Notes: a model not told the origin generated them from the letters alone. A stretch of DNA of 64,000 nt from Pseudarthrobacter sp. L1SW (GCF_020809045.1 NZ_CP078079.1:2852001-2916000), one strand, 5' to 3'. Positions 29,098-39,289 are shown, counted from the stretch's first letter. Made by a program: numbers and translations.

Positions 29098-29103
29098 AGT
29101 CTA
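29098..29103 (-). promoter_or_regulatory. probable -10 box for leaderless truA transcript
   Basis: TAGACT then TGAGTCT then the ATG, in the rplQ-truA gap. The same TAGACTTGA string occurs before glmM. No -35 was recognised. Confidence 0.4.
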
Positions 29104-29122
29104 TGCGAAGGAAGTCAGCGAA

Positions 29123-29692
29123 TTACTTCGCGTCCTTCTCCTCGGCAGCGGGCTCTTCAGCAGTTTCCTCAGCGGCCGGAGCCTCTTCGGTTGCAGCCTC
29201 TTCAGCGGCAGGAGCCTCGGTGGTTTCCTCGGCCGGAGCATCGGTAGCCTCAGCCTCGGGTGCTTCCTCGGCAGCCGGAGCGGCCTTGGCAGCAGCCTGG
29301 GTAGCCTCGGCTACAACGGCCTGCTTGGCGGAAACGGGCTCGAGGACCAGCTCGATGACAGCCATGGGGGCGTTGTCGCCCTTGCGGTTGCCGATCTTGG
29401 TGATGCGGGTGTAGCCGCCGTCGCGGTTCTCCACTGCCTGGGCAATGTCGGTGAACAGCTCGTGGACGACGCCCTTGTTGCTGATCAGGCCGAGCACGCG
29501 GCGGCGGGAAGCAAGGTCGCCACGCTTGGCGAAAGTCACCAGGCGCTCTGCGTACGGCTTCAGGCGCTTCGCCTTGGTCACCGTGGTGGTGATCCGCTTG
29601 TGCTCGAACAGGGATGCTGCCAGGTTCGCGAGCATGAGGCGCTCGTGAGCCGGGCCGCCTCCGAGGCGCGGACCCTTAGTGGGGGTAGGCAT
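29123..29692 (-). CDS. rplQ: 50S ribosomal protein L17
   Basis: L17 lies at the peptide exit side of the large subunit. Core residues 1-115 are standard ([40 protein letters not shown]). The last ~70 residues are an Ala/Glu/Pro-rich acidic tail (repeats such as EEAPAAEE), making 189 residues against about 120 in most bacteria. Follows rpoA in the alpha operon. Confidence 0.98.
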   Translation of the reverse strand: MPTPTKGPRLGGGPAHERLMLANLAASLFEHKRITTTVTKAKRLKPYAERLVTFAKRGDLASRRRVLGLISNKGVVHELFTDIAQAVENRDGGYTRITKIGNRKGDNAPMAVIELVLEPVSAKQAVVAEATQAAAKAAPAAEEAPEAEATDAPAEETTEAPAAEEAATEEAPAAEETAEEPAAEEKDAK

Positions 29693-29764
29693 AATTGTTT
29701 CTCCTCAAATGGAAGCCGTGGGCGCTGCACACCGTGGTGCCCTGCCCGCCGGCCAAGGTCTGGT

Positions 29765-30775
29765 TTAGAGTTCGTCGTCGCCGAAGGCGGCGTCGTCCTC
29801 TTCGATTGCTGCGGCGCGTGCTGCGAGGTCAAAACCGGGAGGCGAGTCCTTGAGGGACAGGCCCAGTTCAACCAGCTTTGCCTTGACCTCGTCAATGGAC
29901 TTTGCACCGAAGTTGCGGATGTCCATCAGGTCAGCCTCGGAGCGGGCAACGAGTTCACCCACGGTGTGGATGCCCTCACGCTTGAGGCAGTTGTAGGAAC
30001 GGACGGTAAGGTCCAGATCCTCGATCGGCAGTGCCATGTCGGCTGCCAGGGCAGCGTCGGTGGGCGACGGACCGATCTCGATACCTTCAGCTGCGGTGTT
30101 CAGCTCACGTGCCAGACCGAAGAGCTCCACCAGGGTGGTGCCTGCGGAAGCAACAGCATCGCGCGGGGCGATGGCCTGCTTGGTCTCGACGTCGACAATC
30201 AGCTTGTCGAAGTCGGTGCGCTGCTCAACACGGGTTGCTTCCACGCGGAAAGTAACCTTCAGCACCGGCGAGTAGATGGAGTCGACCGGGATACGGCCGA
30301 TCTCTGCGTCGCCGGACTTGTTCTGAGCTGCCGAAACGTAGCCGCGGCCGCGCTCGATGGTCAGTTCGAGTTCGAACTTGCCCTTCGAGTTCAGCGTGGC
30401 GATGTGCAGATCCGGGTTGTGGAATTCGACGCCGGCCGGCGGAGCGATGTCCGCGGCGGTGACGACTCCGGGGCCCTGCTTGCGCAGGTATGCGACAACC
30501 GGCTCGTCGTGCTCAGAGGAGACCGACAGGCTCTTGATGTTCAGGATGATCTCAGTGACATCTTCCTTCACACCCGGAACCGTGGTGAACTCGTGCAGCA
30601 CGCCATCGATCCGGATGCTGGTTACGGCAGCACCGGGGATGGAGGAGAGCAGGGTACGGCGGAGGGAGTTTCCGAGGGTGTAGCCGAAGCCCGGTTCCAG
30701 CGGTTCAATGATGAAACGCGAACGGTTTTCGGAGACTACCTCTTCGGAGAGGGTGGGGCGCTGTGCAATGAGCAC
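29765..30775 (-). CDS. rpoA: RNA polymerase alpha subunit
   Basis: 336 residues. N-terminal dimerisation domain ([20 protein letters not shown]), then the C-terminal helix-hairpin domain ([34 protein letters not shown]) that binds UP elements and activators. GTG start with AAGGAAA 6 bases upstream. A hairpin and the TCATATAGCGG motif lie between rpsK and this gene, so rpoA-rplQ may have their own promoter. Confidence 0.99.
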
Positions 30776-30798
30776 TTAGGTTTCCTTTCGGCGAGCAT

Positions 30799-30809
30799 CC
30801 GCTATATGA
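30799..30809 (-). promoter_or_regulatory. TCATATAGCGG motif upstream of rpoA
   Basis: An 11-base motif found three times in the window, here and at two sites upstream of rpoB (13 bases are shared with the nearer one). It ends 23 bases before the rpoA start. Promoter element or operator; inferred. Confidence 0.45.
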
Positions 30810-30855
30810 CGCAACACAGGTGGTGGAAATTCGGTCTGAAGACTTAACGCGCTGG

Positions 30856-30887
30856 GCTTGCCCGGACCATCGACGGTCCGGGCAAGC
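30856..30887 (-). terminator. hairpin between rpsK and rpoA
   Basis: A perfect 13-bp stem GCTTGCCCGGACC and complement, loop of 6, no T-run. It lies 20 bases past the rpsK stop; a terminator or attenuator separating rpsM-rpsK from rpoA. Confidence 0.6.
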
Positions 30888-30906
30888 TCAAGCGGCGCTG
30901 GAAGCC

Positions 30907-31308
30907 TTAGACGCGGCGGCGCTTCGGCGGGCGGCAGCCGTTGTGCGCAGCGGGGGTGACGTCCTGGATGGAGCCAACCTCGAGGCCGGCGGCCTGGAGC
31001 GAACGGATGGCGGTCTCGCGTCCGGAGCCCGGGCCCTTGACGAAAACGTCTACCTTGCGCATGCCGTGCTCCTGCGCACGCTTGGCAGCAGCTTCGGCAG
31101 CCATCTGGGCTGCGAACGGGGTGGACTTACGCGAGCCCTTGAAGCCAACCTCACCTGAGGAAGCCCAAGAGATAACAGCGCCGCTCGGGTCCGTGATGGA
31201 AACGATGGTGTTGTTAAAAGTGCTCTTGATGTGCGCCTGGCCAAGCGCGATATTCTTCTTGTCCTTCTTACGCGGCTTGCGAACCGCGCCACGAGTCTTC
31301 GGGGGCAT
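30907..31308 (-). CDS. rpsK: 30S ribosomal protein S11
   Basis: 133 residues; lines the mRNA exit region with S7. [18 protein letters not shown] and the C-terminal [18 protein letters not shown] are the family hallmarks. AGGAG upstream of the ATG. Follows rpsM. Confidence 0.98.
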   Translation of the reverse strand: MPPKTRGAVRKPRKKDKKNIALGQAHIKSTFNNTIVSITDPSGAVISWASSGEVGFKGSRKSTPFAAQMAAEAAAKRAQEHGMRKVDVFVKGPGSGRETAIRSLQAAGLEVGSIQDVTPAAHNGCRPPKRRRV

Positions 31309-31365
31309 TTTTTCTCCTACAGAAAGTTATTGGGGAATGCTCCGTAAAAAATCCCGGCCGGGATT

Positions 31366-31740
31366 TTAACGGGCCTTCTTCTTGCCGGCGACGGTACGCT
31401 TCGGGCCCTTGCGGGTACGTGCGTTGGTCTTCGTACGCTGTCCGCGTACGGGCAGGCCCTTGCGGTGGCGCAGGCCTTCGTAGCTGCCGATTTCAACCTT
31501 GCGGCGGATATCTGCTGCTACTTCGCGGCGAAGGTCACCCTCAACCTTGTAGTTGCCTTCAATGTAGTCACGCAGCTCAACCAGCTGGGCGTCAGTCAGG
31601 TCCTTGACGCGAACGTCAGCGCTGATGCCCGTGGCAGCCAGGGTTTCGTGTGCACGGGTCTTGCCCACGCCGTAGATGTAAGTAAGCGCAATTTCCAGCC
31701 GCTTTTCGCGGGGAATGTCTACGCCAGCGAGACGAGCCAT
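31366..31740 (-). CDS. rpsM: 30S ribosomal protein S13
   Basis: 124 residues; head protein contacting tRNA and the B1 bridges. [30 protein letters not shown] and the basic tail [20 protein letters not shown] are typical. First large gene after rpmJ. Confidence 0.98.
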   Translation of the reverse strand: MARLAGVDIPREKRLEIALTYIYGVGKTRAHETLAATGISADVRVKDLTDAQLVELRDYIEGNYKVEGDLRREVAADIRRKVEIGSYEGLRHRKGLPVRGQRTKTNARTRKGPKRTVAGKKKAR

Positions 31741-31923
31741 AGTGGCAGTACTCCTTGATAAACCGGAGGTCCTAGGCAGTACACCCGCACGTTCTGTGCG
31801 GCCCCAGCCTCCGACCGGGGGTTAGCTGTCCGGACTCTTTCGAGCTCAATGTTCCAGATCAGCTTGTGCTGCCTTTATTTACTTGCGTGGGTTAGCAACC
31901 CAGGATTTCCCGGTGAAGGGAAA

Positions 31924-32037
31924 TTAGCCCTGGCGCTGCTTGTGGCGCGGGTTCTCGCAGATCACCATGACCCGGCCATTACGGCGGATCACTTTGCACT
32001 TTTCGCAGATCTGCTTGACGCTCGGCTTGACCTTCAT
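31924..32037 (-). CDS. rpmJ: 50S ribosomal protein L36
   Basis: 37 codons, the full length of the family: starts [20 protein letters not shown] and ends [10 protein letters not shown]. Three Cys and one His of the zinc-ribbon form are present (C-x2-C, C, H). AAGGA lies 5 bases before the ATG. Between infA and rpsM, the usual place. Confidence 0.97.
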   Translation of the reverse strand: MKVKPSVKQICEKCKVIRRNGRVMVICENPRHKQRQG

Positions 32038-32107
32038 GGCATTCCTTTGCGTGTAACAGTTGGTCAGCTGGAGCGGCAGTCAGCATTCACTGAAGCCGCC
32101 CAGCAAT

Positions 32108-32329
32108 TTACTTGTAGCGGTAGACGATACGACCACGGGTGAGGTCGTACGGGCTCAGCTCCACCACTACGCGGTCCTCTGGGAGGATTCGGATGTAGTG
32201 CTGACGCATCTTTCCAGAGATGTGTGCCAGAACGATGTGCTTGTTGGTGAGCTCAACGCGAAACATCGCGTTAGGCAGCGCCTCGGTCACAACGCCTTCG
32301 ATCTCAATGACCCCGTCCTTCTTGGCCAT
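32108..32329 (-). CDS. infA: translation initiation factor IF-1
   Basis: 73 residues, an OB-fold protein that binds the 30S A-site. [39 protein letters not shown] and RGRIVYRYK are diagnostic. The start at 32329 is fixed by this N-terminus; GGAGGG is unusually close (2-3 bases) before the ATG. Heads the infA-rpmJ-rpsM-rpsK unit. Confidence 0.98.
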   Translation of the reverse strand: MAKKDGVIEIEGVVTEALPNAMFRVELTNKHIVLAHISGKMRQHYIRILPEDRVVVELSPYDLTRGRIVYRYK

Positions 32330-32456
32330 ACCCTCCGCTAACTGTTGTTGCCGCAGCCCTGCCGGATTGCACCGGGCATGGCCACGAACGTTTTGGTTGG
32401 ATCGATTGCCGGTTCCAGACCCAAAAGGGCGTGGCAGTCCAGACAACCAACAAACA

Positions 32457-32485
32457 ACACTACGCCACTTTGCGGCGAAAGTTAA
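32457..32485 (-). promoter_or_regulatory. candidate infA promoter
   Basis: Minus strand: TTAACT (32480-32485), 17 bases, TAGTGT (32457-32462). The match to consensus is moderate but the spacing is ideal. It starts right after the preceding peptidase stop, leaving a leader of about 120 bases before infA. Confidence 0.4.
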
Positions 32486-32496
32486 ATCCAGCCATG

Positions 32497-33441
32497 CTAG
32501 CGCATCTCGCCGCCGTACGCACCATAATCCCCCGCCGGAGTGCTCACTGCTTGGGCACTGGCCACCCCGTCGAGTATGGCCAGGCGTACGACGTCGGCTG
32601 CCGCGCTCTGCAGTGTAATAAGGCTGAGCTGCCGGGCAGCTTCGTCCGAGCGGTCCAGGTGCACGGCGCCAGTTGCGAGGCAGAAGACCGTATCACCGTC
32701 AGCAAGGGTGTGGGAGGGATTAAGCGCCCGTGCGATCCCGGCATGCGAAGCCGACGCCGTTCTTTTGCATTCCGCCACATCCAGGACGGCGTTGGTGGCG
32801 ACAACAACGAGGGTGGTGTTCAGCGGCGCGTCTGCATCATGGTGATCGGGCTTTTCGAAACCAAACGGGAGTCCCAACGCGTTGACGATGGCTAGGGCTC
32901 CGACAATGACGCCGTTGTCCAGCGCGATGGAGGCCGTGCCAGCGCCGCCTTTGAACTGTCGCCTGCCGATGAGGGCCCCGGTGCCGGCACCCACGTTGCC
33001 GCGTCCGACGTCGTGCCCGTCCTGCTCCGCAGCCGCCGCGGCGGTGGCCGCGTAGCCCATGTCCGGCGTCGGACGTGCCTTAAAGTCGCCGCCCCGGCCG
33101 AGGTCGAAGATCGCGGCGGCCGGGACGATGGGGACTACTCCCCCGGGCACCGGGAACCCGCGGCCGTGCTCCTCGCACCAGCGCTGGGCGCCTCCGGCTG
33201 AAGCGAGGCCGTAGGCGCTGCCGCCGGTGAGGACTATGGCGTGAACGGTACTGACCAAGGTGGTGGGATCCAGCGCGTCCGTCTCGTGGGTGGCCGGTCC
33301 GCCTCCCTGGACTTCCACAGAACCTACCGTGCCCGGCGGCGGCAGGACCACCGTCACGCCAGTCAGCCAGCCGTCGTCGGATTTCTGCACATGGCCAACC
33401 CGGATCCCGGGCACATCAGTGATCGCTCCCATGGCACCCAT
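32497..33441 (-). CDS. P1-family (DmpA/BapA-type) aminopeptidase
   Basis: 314 residues of the L-aminopeptidase/D-esterase family, an Ntn-type fold that self-cleaves. Seen: [11 protein letters not shown] at the N-terminus, [25 protein letters not shown] and the region [20 protein letters not shown], where the nucleophile segment is expected. Such enzymes release N-terminal residues from small peptides or amides; the substrate is unknown here. The reading starts [12 protein letters not shown]; the second ATG (four codons in) is equally possible. It sits between map and infA, an accessory insertion in the ribosomal cluster. Confidence 0.88.
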   Translation of the reverse strand: MGAMGAITDVPGIRVGHVQKSDDGWLTGVTVVLPPPGTVGSVEVQGGGPATHETDALDPTTLVSTVHAIVLTGGSAYGLASAGGAQRWCEEHGRGFPVPGGVVPIVPAAAIFDLGRGGDFKARPTPDMGYAATAAAAAEQDGHDVGRGNVGAGTGALIGRRQFKGGAGTASIALDNGVIVGALAIVNALGLPFGFEKPDHHDADAPLNTTLVVVATNAVLDVAECKRTASASHAGIARALNPSHTLADGDTVFCLATGAVHLDRSDEAARQLSLITLQSAAADVVRLAILDGVASAQAVSTPAGDYGAYGGEMR

Positions 33442-33454
33442 TCTTCCCCCTCCC

Positions 33455-33518
33455 CCAACCAGGTAGCGCTAAGTGTCGTTTTGAACCCTCAAAACGACAC
33501 TTGGCGCTACTCAGTTGG
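33455..33518. repeat. 64-bp palindromic repeat, copy 1
   Basis: Left arm from CCAACCAGGTAGCGCTAAG, right arm ending CTTGGCGCTACTCAGTTGG, both meeting at the AAAACGACAC / GTGTCGTTTT core with a short loop near 33485-33488. Closely related to 53746-53811. It could fold into a long RNA hairpin between map and the peptidase gene. Confidence 0.85.
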
Positions 33519-33534
33519 GAAGGCGGCGGAGAAC

Positions 33535-34362
33535 TTAGGGGATCGGCACGGGGGTGACGCCGAGGGGCACCAGGTGCTCGGCGCCGCCGTCGGGCGCTGA
33601 CAGCACCCAGATGCCCTTCTCATGGACAGCCACCGAGTGCTCCCACTGGCAGGAACGCTTGCCGTCCGTGGTGACCACGGTCCAGTCGTCCTCCAGGACT
33701 GCGGTGTCGATGCCGCCGCGCACCAGCATGGGCTCAATGGCGAGGCACAGGCCCGGCCGGATTTTCGGGCCGCGGTGGCTGGTGCGGTAGTTCAGCACAT
33801 CCGGAGCCATGTGCATTTCCGAGCCGATGCCGTGGCCCACGTAATCTTCCAGGATGCCAAGCGGCTTGCCGGGAACGGAGGAGACGTAGTCGTCGATGGC
33901 CGCCCCGACGTCGCCGACATGCTTGCCGGTGGCCAGCGCCGCGATCCCCCGCCACATTGCAGCACGGGTGACGTCCGAAAGGCGCTGGTCCTCCGGATCC
34001 GCCGTGCCCACAATGACGGTCCGGGCGGAATCGGAGTGCCAGCCGTTGACGATCGCGCCGCCGTCTATCGAGATGATGTCACCGTCTTTGAGGACCCGGC
34101 TGCCGGGGATGCCATGCACCACCTCCTCATTGACCGAGGTGCAGATGGTGGCCGGAAAGCCGTGGTAGCCGAGGAAGTTCGACTTTGCGCCGGCCTCGTT
34201 CAGCACAGCGGCGAAGACGTCGTCCAGGTGCTTGGTTGTCACGCCGGGCACGGCGGCGGCTACGGCAGCATCGAGCGCGCGGCTCAGGACCAGGCCTGCC
34301 TCGTGCATGGTGCGCATCTGGGCGTTGGTCTTGTATTCGATGCGGGGCTGGCCAAAGGCCAT
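33535..34362 (-). CDS. map: methionine aminopeptidase, type I
   Basis: 275 residues; removes initiator Met. Metal ligands visible in ISIDGGAIVNGWHSDSARTV, GHGIGSEMHMAPDV and the Glu of CLAIEPML plus the C-terminal WEHSVAVHEKG. AAGGAA 4 bases before the ATG. Downstream of adk, from which a 13-bp hairpin separates it. Confidence 0.97.
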   Translation of the reverse strand: MAFGQPRIEYKTNAQMRTMHEAGLVLSRALDAAVAAAVPGVTTKHLDDVFAAVLNEAGAKSNFLGYHGFPATICTSVNEEVVHGIPGSRVLKDGDIISIDGGAIVNGWHSDSARTVIVGTADPEDQRLSDVTRAAMWRGIAALATGKHVGDVGAAIDDYVSSVPGKPLGILEDYVGHGIGSEMHMAPDVLNYRTSHRGPKIRPGLCLAIEPMLVRGGIDTAVLEDDWTVVTTDGKRSCQWEHSVAVHEKGIWVLSAPDGGAEHLVPLGVTPVPIP

Positions 34363-34385
34363 GGGGTTCCTTCTTTCAAATGGCT

Positions 34386-34416
34386 GAGGCTCCTCCCGGA
34401 TGACGGGAGGAGCCTC
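34386..34416 (-). terminator. hairpin between adk and map
   Basis: A perfect 13-bp stem GAGGCTCCTCCCG with its complement, 5-base loop, no T-run. Probably attenuates or stabilises the secY-adk mRNA. Confidence 0.55.
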
Positions 34417-34434
34417 GATGTACTGCCGGCTGGA

Positions 34435-35013
34435 TCAGGCTGCCTGGGCTGCCTTGATAGCCTCCATGACGCGGTCGGTGACCTCGTCGATGGGGCCGAT
34501 TCCGTCCACCTGGGTGAGGATGCCGCGCTCGGCGTACTTGGCCACCACAGCTTCGGTCTGCTCGTGGTACAGGTCAAGGCGGTGGCGGATGACGGCTTCG
34601 TTGTCGTCGCTCCGGCCCGTTTCCTTGGCCCGGCCCAGGAGCCGGTGGACCAGTTCCTCATCGTCCGCAGTCAGCTGCAGGACGACGTCAAGCTTCTCCT
34701 CACCCTTGGCGAGGATCTCGTCCAGGTAGTCCACCTGGGCGGTGGTGCGGGGGTAGCCGTCCAGCAGGAAGCCGTTTTCGACGTCGGCCTCGCTGAGCCG
34801 GTCCCGCACCATCTTGTTGGTCACGCTGTCCGGAACGAAGTCGCCATTGTCCATGTACTTCTTGGCCTCAATGCCAAGCGGCGTCTCGCCCTTCACGTTC
34901 GCACGGAAGATGTCGCCGGTGGAGATGGCCACAACGCCGAGGCGCTCTGAAATCCGTTCCGCCTGCGTTCCTTTTCCGGACCCCGGAGGTCCAATAATCA
35001 GCATTCTCGTCAT
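34435..35013 (-). CDS. adk: adenylate kinase
   Basis: 192 residues; AMP + ATP to 2 ADP. P-loop GPPGSGKGTQAERISE, AMP-binding ISTGDIFRANV and GFLLDGYPRTTAQ, and the short-LID form RAKETGRSDDNEAVIRHRL without Cys. Its start overlaps the secY stop by 4 bases (ATGA). Confidence 0.98.
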   Translation of the reverse strand: MTRMLIIGPPGSGKGTQAERISERLGVVAISTGDIFRANVKGETPLGIEAKKYMDNGDFVPDSVTNKMVRDRLSEADVENGFLLDGYPRTTAQVDYLDEILAKGEEKLDVVLQLTADDEELVHRLLGRAKETGRSDDNEAVIRHRLDLYHEQTEAVVAKYAERGILTQVDGIGPIDEVTDRVMEAIKAAQAA

Positions 35014-36320
35014 CGCAAAAGCCCTTCGTAGTGACGTTGTTGTAGCTGCGCATCAATCTGCTTGACGGTCTCCAGACCCACGCCCACCATGATCAGGATC
35101 GAGGTGCCACCGAACGGGAAGTTCTGGTTCGCGTTGATCAGTACCAGTGCCACGAGCGGGATCAGCGCCACGAAGCCCAGGTAGAGGGCTCCGGGCAGGG
35201 TGATCCTGGAGAGCACGTACTGCAGATAGTCAGCGGTCGGCTTACCCGCGCGGATACCCGGGATAAAGCCGCCGTACTTCTTCATGTTGTCCGAGACCTC
35301 TTCAGGGTTGAAGGTGATCGCGACATAGAAGTAGGTAAAGAACACGATCATGGCGAAGTACAGGACCATGTAGATCGGCTGGTCGCCGCGGACCAGGTTG
35401 TTGTTAATCCATTCAACCCACGGCTGCAGCTGCTCGCCCTGCTTGGGCTGGTTGAACTGCGCAATCAGGCCCGGCAGGTACAGCATGGAGGAAGCGAAGA
35501 TCACCGGGATGACACCGGCCATGTTGACCTTGATGGGGATATAGGTGCTGGTTCCGCCCACGGTCCGGCGGCCGATCATCCGCTTCGCGTACTGCACCGG
35601 AACCCGGCGCTGCGACTGCTCAACGAAGACCACCAGGGCAACGGTGAGCAGGCCCACGGCAAGGACGATGAAGAACGTTCCGGGACCCTGCGAGGTCCAG
35701 ATGGCGCCGAGGGAGGTGGGGAAGGTGGCGGCGATGGACGTGAAGATCAGCAGCGACATGCCGTTGCCCACGCCCTTCTCGGTGACGAGCTCGCCCATCC
35801 ACATGATCAGGCCGGTGCCTGCCGTGAGGGTGATGATGATCAGGATGGTGGTGATCACGCTGTTGTCAGGAATGATCGGCAGGTTGCAGCCCGGAAGCAA
35901 CTGGCCGGAACGCGCCAGGGACACCAGGGTCGTGGCATTGAGCAGGCCCAGTGCAATGGTGAGGTAACGGGTGTACTGGGTCAGCTTCGACTGACCTGAG
36001 GCGCCCTCTTCGTAGAGCTCCTGGAACCGGGGAATGACCACCCGGAGCAGCTGGACGATGATGCTTGCCGTGATGTACGGCATGATGCCCAGGGCGAAGA
36101 TGGACACCTGGAGCAACGCGCCGCCGCTGAACAGGTTCACGAGCTGGTACAGCCCGCCTGCCGTCTGACCGTTCTGCAAGCATTGCTGGACATTCTGGTA
36201 GTTCACACCAGGCGAGGGAATGAAAGCACCCAAGCGGAAGATGGTGATGATTCCCAGCGTGAACAACAACTTGCGTCGCAGATCAGGCGTGCGAAAGGCC
36301 CGGCCAAATGCGCTAAGCAA
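35010..36320 (-). CDS. secY: preprotein translocase subunit SecY
   Basis: 436 residues with ten membrane helices, the channel of the Sec translocon. Typical blocks: FRLGAFIPSPGVN (start of the plug region), ALGIMPYITASIIVQLL, GMSLLIFTSIAATFP, GGFIPGIRAGKPT. The start is TTG at 36320 (MLSAFGRAFRTPDLRRK), with AGGAGG 4 bases upstream; a longer reading to 36377 has no ribosome binding site. Separated from rplO by a terminator. Confidence 0.97.
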   Translation of the reverse strand: MLSAFGRAFRTPDLRRKLLFTLGIITIFRLGAFIPSPGVNYQNVQQCLQNGQTAGGLYQLVNLFSGGALLQVSIFALGIMPYITASIIVQLLRVVIPRFQELYEEGASGQSKLTQYTRYLTIALGLLNATTLVSLARSGQLLPGCNLPIIPDNSVITTILIIITLTAGTGLIMWMGELVTEKGVGNGMSLLIFTSIAATFPTSLGAIWTSQGPGTFFIVLAVGLLTVALVVFVEQSQRRVPVQYAKRMIGRRTVGGTSTYIPIKVNMAGVIPVIFASSMLYLPGLIAQFNQPKQGEQLQPWVEWINNNLVRGDQPIYMVLYFAMIVFFTYFYVAITFNPEEVSDNMKKYGGFIPGIRAGKPTADYLQYVLSRITLPGALYLGFVALIPLVALVLINANQNFPFGGTSILIMVGVGLETVKQIDAQLQQRHYEGLLR

Positions 36321-36360
36321 GCGTCCTCCTGTGGTGTATATAAGAGTGGTGTGATGGGGA

Positions 36361-36366
36361 TCTATA
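36361..36366 (-). promoter_or_regulatory. possible -10 box for secY-adk
   Basis: TATAGA in TTTATAGATCC, downstream of the rplO terminator and about 40 bases before the secY start. No -35 is clear. Confidence 0.3.
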
Positions 36367-36464
36367 AATCCCAACAACCGAGTCTAACGGGTGTATGCGC
36401 CCTGCGAACAATCCGCGGAAGCGGCACTGCGCCGGATGGCGGCGAAAAAACGCCGGGCGGATGG

Positions 36465-36508
36465 AAAAAACTCCCGGCCCCAGGGCCGTAGCCCCGGGAC
36501 CGGGAGTT
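36465..36508 (-). terminator. intrinsic terminator of the spc operon (after rplO)
   Basis: Minus strand: AACTCCCGGTCCCGGGGC pairs with the GGCCCTGGGGCCGGGAGTT side, followed by TTTTT. About 30 bases past the rplO stop. Confidence 0.85.
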
Positions 36509-36535
36509 CAACAACGGGCTTGGCGCCCACCGGCT

Positions 36536-37021
36536 CTAGAGAGCGGTGGTGCTTCCGCCTGCTGCGGCGATCTTTTCAGCAGCGCTGGCCGAGAATGCGT
36601 GGGCGGTGACGTCAACCTTGACGGTGATGTCGCCGGTGCCCAGCACCTTGACGGGCTGGTTCTTGCGAACGGCACCCTTTTCGACCAGGTTCTCCACGGT
36701 GACTGCGCCACCTTCGGGGAACAGCTCGTTGAGCTTGTCCAGGTTCACAACCTGGAACTCAACCCGGAACGGGTTCTTGAAGCCGCGCAGCTTCGGCAGG
36801 CGCATGTGCAGCGGCAGCTGGCCGCCGGCAAAGCCAGCCTTGATCTGGTAACGGGCTGCAGTACCCTTGGTACCACGTCCGGCGGTCTTACCCTTGGATC
36901 CCTCGCCACGACCAACGCGGGTCTTGGCGGTCTTGGCACCCGGGGCGGGACGCAGGTGGTGAACCTTCAGGGCGTTCTGCTTCTCAGCAGCCTGTGCCTT
37001 ATCAGCAGTGTTCTCTGCCAT
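36536..37021 (-). CDS. rplO: 50S ribosomal protein L15
   Basis: 161 residues. The conserved N-part [35 protein letters not shown] and the fold core [20 protein letters not shown] are present. Last gene of the spc-type unit before a terminator; its start abuts rpmD. Confidence 0.98.
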   Translation of the reverse strand: MAENTADKAQAAEKQNALKVHHLRPAPGAKTAKTRVGRGEGSKGKTAGRGTKGTAARYQIKAGFAGGQLPLHMRLPKLRGFKNPFRVEFQVVNLDKLNELFPEGGAVTVENLVEKGAVRKNQPVKVLGTGDITVKVDVTAHAFSASAAEKIAAAGGSTTAL

Positions 37022-37228
37022 TTACTTCGCCTCCTCTACCTTTACCAGGTGCGGAACCGTGTTGAGCATTCCCACGGTCACGGCATCGGCGGTGCGGACA
37101 ACGGTCTGTCCAATACGCTTCAGGCCGAGGGACCGCAGGGTGTCGCGCTGGTTCTGCTTGCCGCCAATGGCGGACTTGATCTGAGTGATCTCCAACTGGG
37201 CGTCGGAGGGAATCAGGTTCTTAGCCAT
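37022..37228 (-). CDS. rpmD: 50S ribosomal protein L30
   Basis: 68 residues, the short bacterial form: [35 protein letters not shown]. Two bases after rpsE. Confidence 0.97.
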   Translation of the reverse strand: MAKNLIPSDAQLEITQIKSAIGGKQNQRDTLRSLGLKRIGQTVVRTADAVTVGMLNTVPHLVKVEEAK

Positions 37229-37230
37229 GA

Positions 37231-37953
37231 CTAGGCACCTGCCTTCGGAGCCAGGAGAGCCTTCACCAGTGCCGCCGGAGCGATCTCGTCGAGGGGCAGG
37301 CCGCGGCGTGCTGCCACTGCTGCCGGCTCTTCGAGGCGCTTCAGGGCGTCAACAGTCGCGTGAACGATGTTGATGGCGTTGGAGGAACCGAGCGACTTGG
37401 AGAGGATGTCGTGGATTCCCACGCATTCCAGTACTGCACGGACCGGACCACCGGCGATAACACCGGTACCGGCGGAAGCCGGACGCAGCATTACGACGCC
37501 TGCGGCAGCCTCACCCTGAACGCGGTGCGGGATGGTGTTGCCAACGCGGGGAACGCGGAAGAAGGACTTCTTAGCTTCTTCAACGCCCTTCGCGATTGCG
37601 GCAGGAACTTCCTTAGCCTTGCCGTAGCCAACGCCGACCATGCCGTTACCGTCACCAACGACGACCAGGGCGGTGAAGCTGAAGCGACGACCACCCTTGA
37701 CCACCTTGGAAACGCGGTTGATGGTGACGACGCGCTCTACGAACTGGCTCTTCTCGGCTTCACGGCCGCCGTCGCGGCCGCCACGGCCACCACGGTCGCC
37801 GCGGCCCTGGCCACGGTCGCCACGCTCGCCGCGACGAGCGCCACCACGGCGGTCATCGGCAGCTGCGGGGGCAGTGGTCTCAGCGGCAGCTACGGCTTCA
37901 GTAGCCTTCTGATCTGCAGACACAGTGTCCTTTTCCTTGTTTGCTTCCGTCAC
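37231..37953 (-). CDS. rpsE: 30S ribosomal protein S5
   Basis: 240 residues. The core from [20 protein letters not shown] with [16 protein letters not shown] and [15 protein letters not shown] is standard. The N-terminal ~70 residues are an extra basic tail with RGG-like repeats ([18 protein letters not shown]). GTG start overlapping rplR by 4 bases. Confidence 0.98.
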   Translation of the reverse strand: MTEANKEKDTVSADQKATEAVAAAETTAPAAADDRRGGARRGERGDRGQGRGDRGGRGGRDGGREAEKSQFVERVVTINRVSKVVKGGRRFSFTALVVVGDGNGMVGVGYGKAKEVPAAIAKGVEEAKKSFFRVPRVGNTIPHRVQGEAAAGVVMLRPASAGTGVIAGGPVRAVLECVGIHDILSKSLGSSNAINIVHATVDALKRLEEPAAVAARRGLPLDEIAPAALVKALLAPKAGA

Positions 37954-38333
37954 AGTGACAGCCCACCTTCACGTGCACCGTCAGCGACGGCGGCGATCCG
38001 GCCGTGGTACTTGTTACCACCGCGGTCGAAGACAACAGCTTCGATACCGGCAGCCTTGGCACGCTCTGCGACGAGTTCGCCAACGCGCTTGGCCTTGGCA
38101 GTCTTGTCGCCGTCGAATGCACGAAGGTCGGCTTCCAGAGTGGAGGCGCTCGCTACGGTCAGGCCCTTGGTGTCATCGACAACCTGGACAAATACGTGGC
38201 GTGCGGAGCGGTTGACGACCAGACGCGGACGTACAGCCGTACCGGAGATGCGCTTACGGATACGAAGCTGGCGGCGGCTGCGCGAAGCAGACTTGCTCTT
38301 GTTCGTACGCTTCTTGTTAATTGAGATGGCCAT
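37950..38333 (-). CDS. rplR: 50S ribosomal protein L18
   Basis: 127 residues; 5S rRNA-binding protein. [24 protein letters not shown] basic start and [20 protein letters not shown] end. Overlaps rpsE by 4 bases. Confidence 0.97.
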   Translation of the reverse strand: MAISINKKRTNKSKSASRSRRQLRIRKRISGTAVRPRLVVNRSARHVFVQVVDDTKGLTVASASTLEADLRAFDGDKTAKAKRVGELVAERAKAAGIEAVVFDRGGNKYHGRIAAVADGAREGGLSL

Positions 38334-38335
38334 GG

Positions 38336-38872
38336 TTACTTACCAGCCTTTCCGACCTTGCGGCGGATGACTTCGCCGGCGTAACGGATGCCCTTGCCCT
38401 TGTAGGGGTCCGGCTTCCGCAGCTTGCGAATGTTGGCAGCAACCTCGCCGACCTGCTGCTTGTTGATACCTGAAACAGAGAGCTTGGTCGGGGTCTCAAC
38501 TGCAAAGGTGATGCCCTCCGGTGCGGAGACATTGACCGGGTGGCTGAAACCGAGAGCGAACTCAAGGTCAGATCCCTTGGCCTGAACGCGGTAACCGGTA
38601 CCAACGATTTCAAGCTTCTTCTCGTAGCCCTTGGTAACGCCCTCGATCATGTTGGAGATCAGGGTGCGGGTCAGGCCGTGGAGTGAACGGGAGGCGCGCT
38701 CGTCGTTCGGGCGGGCGACAGTCAGGGTGTCTGCATCCAGGGTGACCTCGATCGGGCTGGCCACAGTGTGGTTCAGCTCGCCCTTGGATCCCTTGACGCT
38801 GACGACAGAGCCGTCAACCTTGACCTCAACGCCGGCAGGAACGGTGATGGGGAGACGTCCAATACGTGACAT
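38336..38872 (-). CDS. rplF: 50S ribosomal protein L6
   Basis: 178 residues; two L6 repeats. [20 protein letters not shown] and the C-terminal [20 protein letters not shown] are diagnostic. Two bases before rplR. Confidence 0.98.
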   Translation of the reverse strand: MSRIGRLPITVPAGVEVKVDGSVVSVKGSKGELNHTVASPIEVTLDADTLTVARPNDERASRSLHGLTRTLISNMIEGVTKGYEKKLEIVGTGYRVQAKGSDLEFALGFSHPVNVSAPEGITFAVETPTKLSVSGINKQQVGEVAANIRKLRKPDPYKGKGIRYAGEVIRRKVGKAGK

Positions 38873-38890
38873 TATTCTCTTCCTTTCCCG

Positions 38891-39289
38891 TTACCAGACG
38901 TACGCGAGGACTTCGCCGCCCACGCCCTTCTTGCCGGCCTGCTTGTCAGTCAGGAGGCCGGAAGAGGTGGACAGGATTGCGACACCCAGGCCACCGAGCA
39001 CGTGCGGCAGGTTGGTGGACTTTGCGTAAACACGCAGGCCCGGCTTGGAGATACGGCGAACACCAGCGATTGAACGCTCGCGGTTCGGTCCGAACTTGAG
39101 CTCGATGGTCAGCTTCTTGCCAACCTCAGCGTCCTCTTCCTTCCAGCCGGCAATGAAGCCTTCGGCCTTGAGGATGTCGGCGACGCGTGCCTTGAGCTTG
39201 CTGTACGGCATGGTCACGGTGTCGTGGTATGCCGAGTTTGCATTGCGCAGACGCGTAAGCATGTCTGCGACAGGATCTGTCATTGTCAT
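38891..39289 (-). CDS. rpsH: 30S ribosomal protein S8
   Basis: 132 residues; binds the central domain of 16S rRNA and represses spc in other bacteria. [20 protein letters not shown] and ending [11 protein letters not shown]. It follows rplE directly: no rpsN (S14) lies between them, and the 95-base gap is too small for one. Confidence 0.98.
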   Translation of the reverse strand: MTMTDPVADMLTRLRNANSAYHDTVTMPYSKLKARVADILKAEGFIAGWKEEDAEVGKKLTIELKFGPNRERSIAGVRRISKPGLRVYAKSTNLPHVLGGLGVAILSTSSGLLTDKQAGKKGVGGEVLAYVW

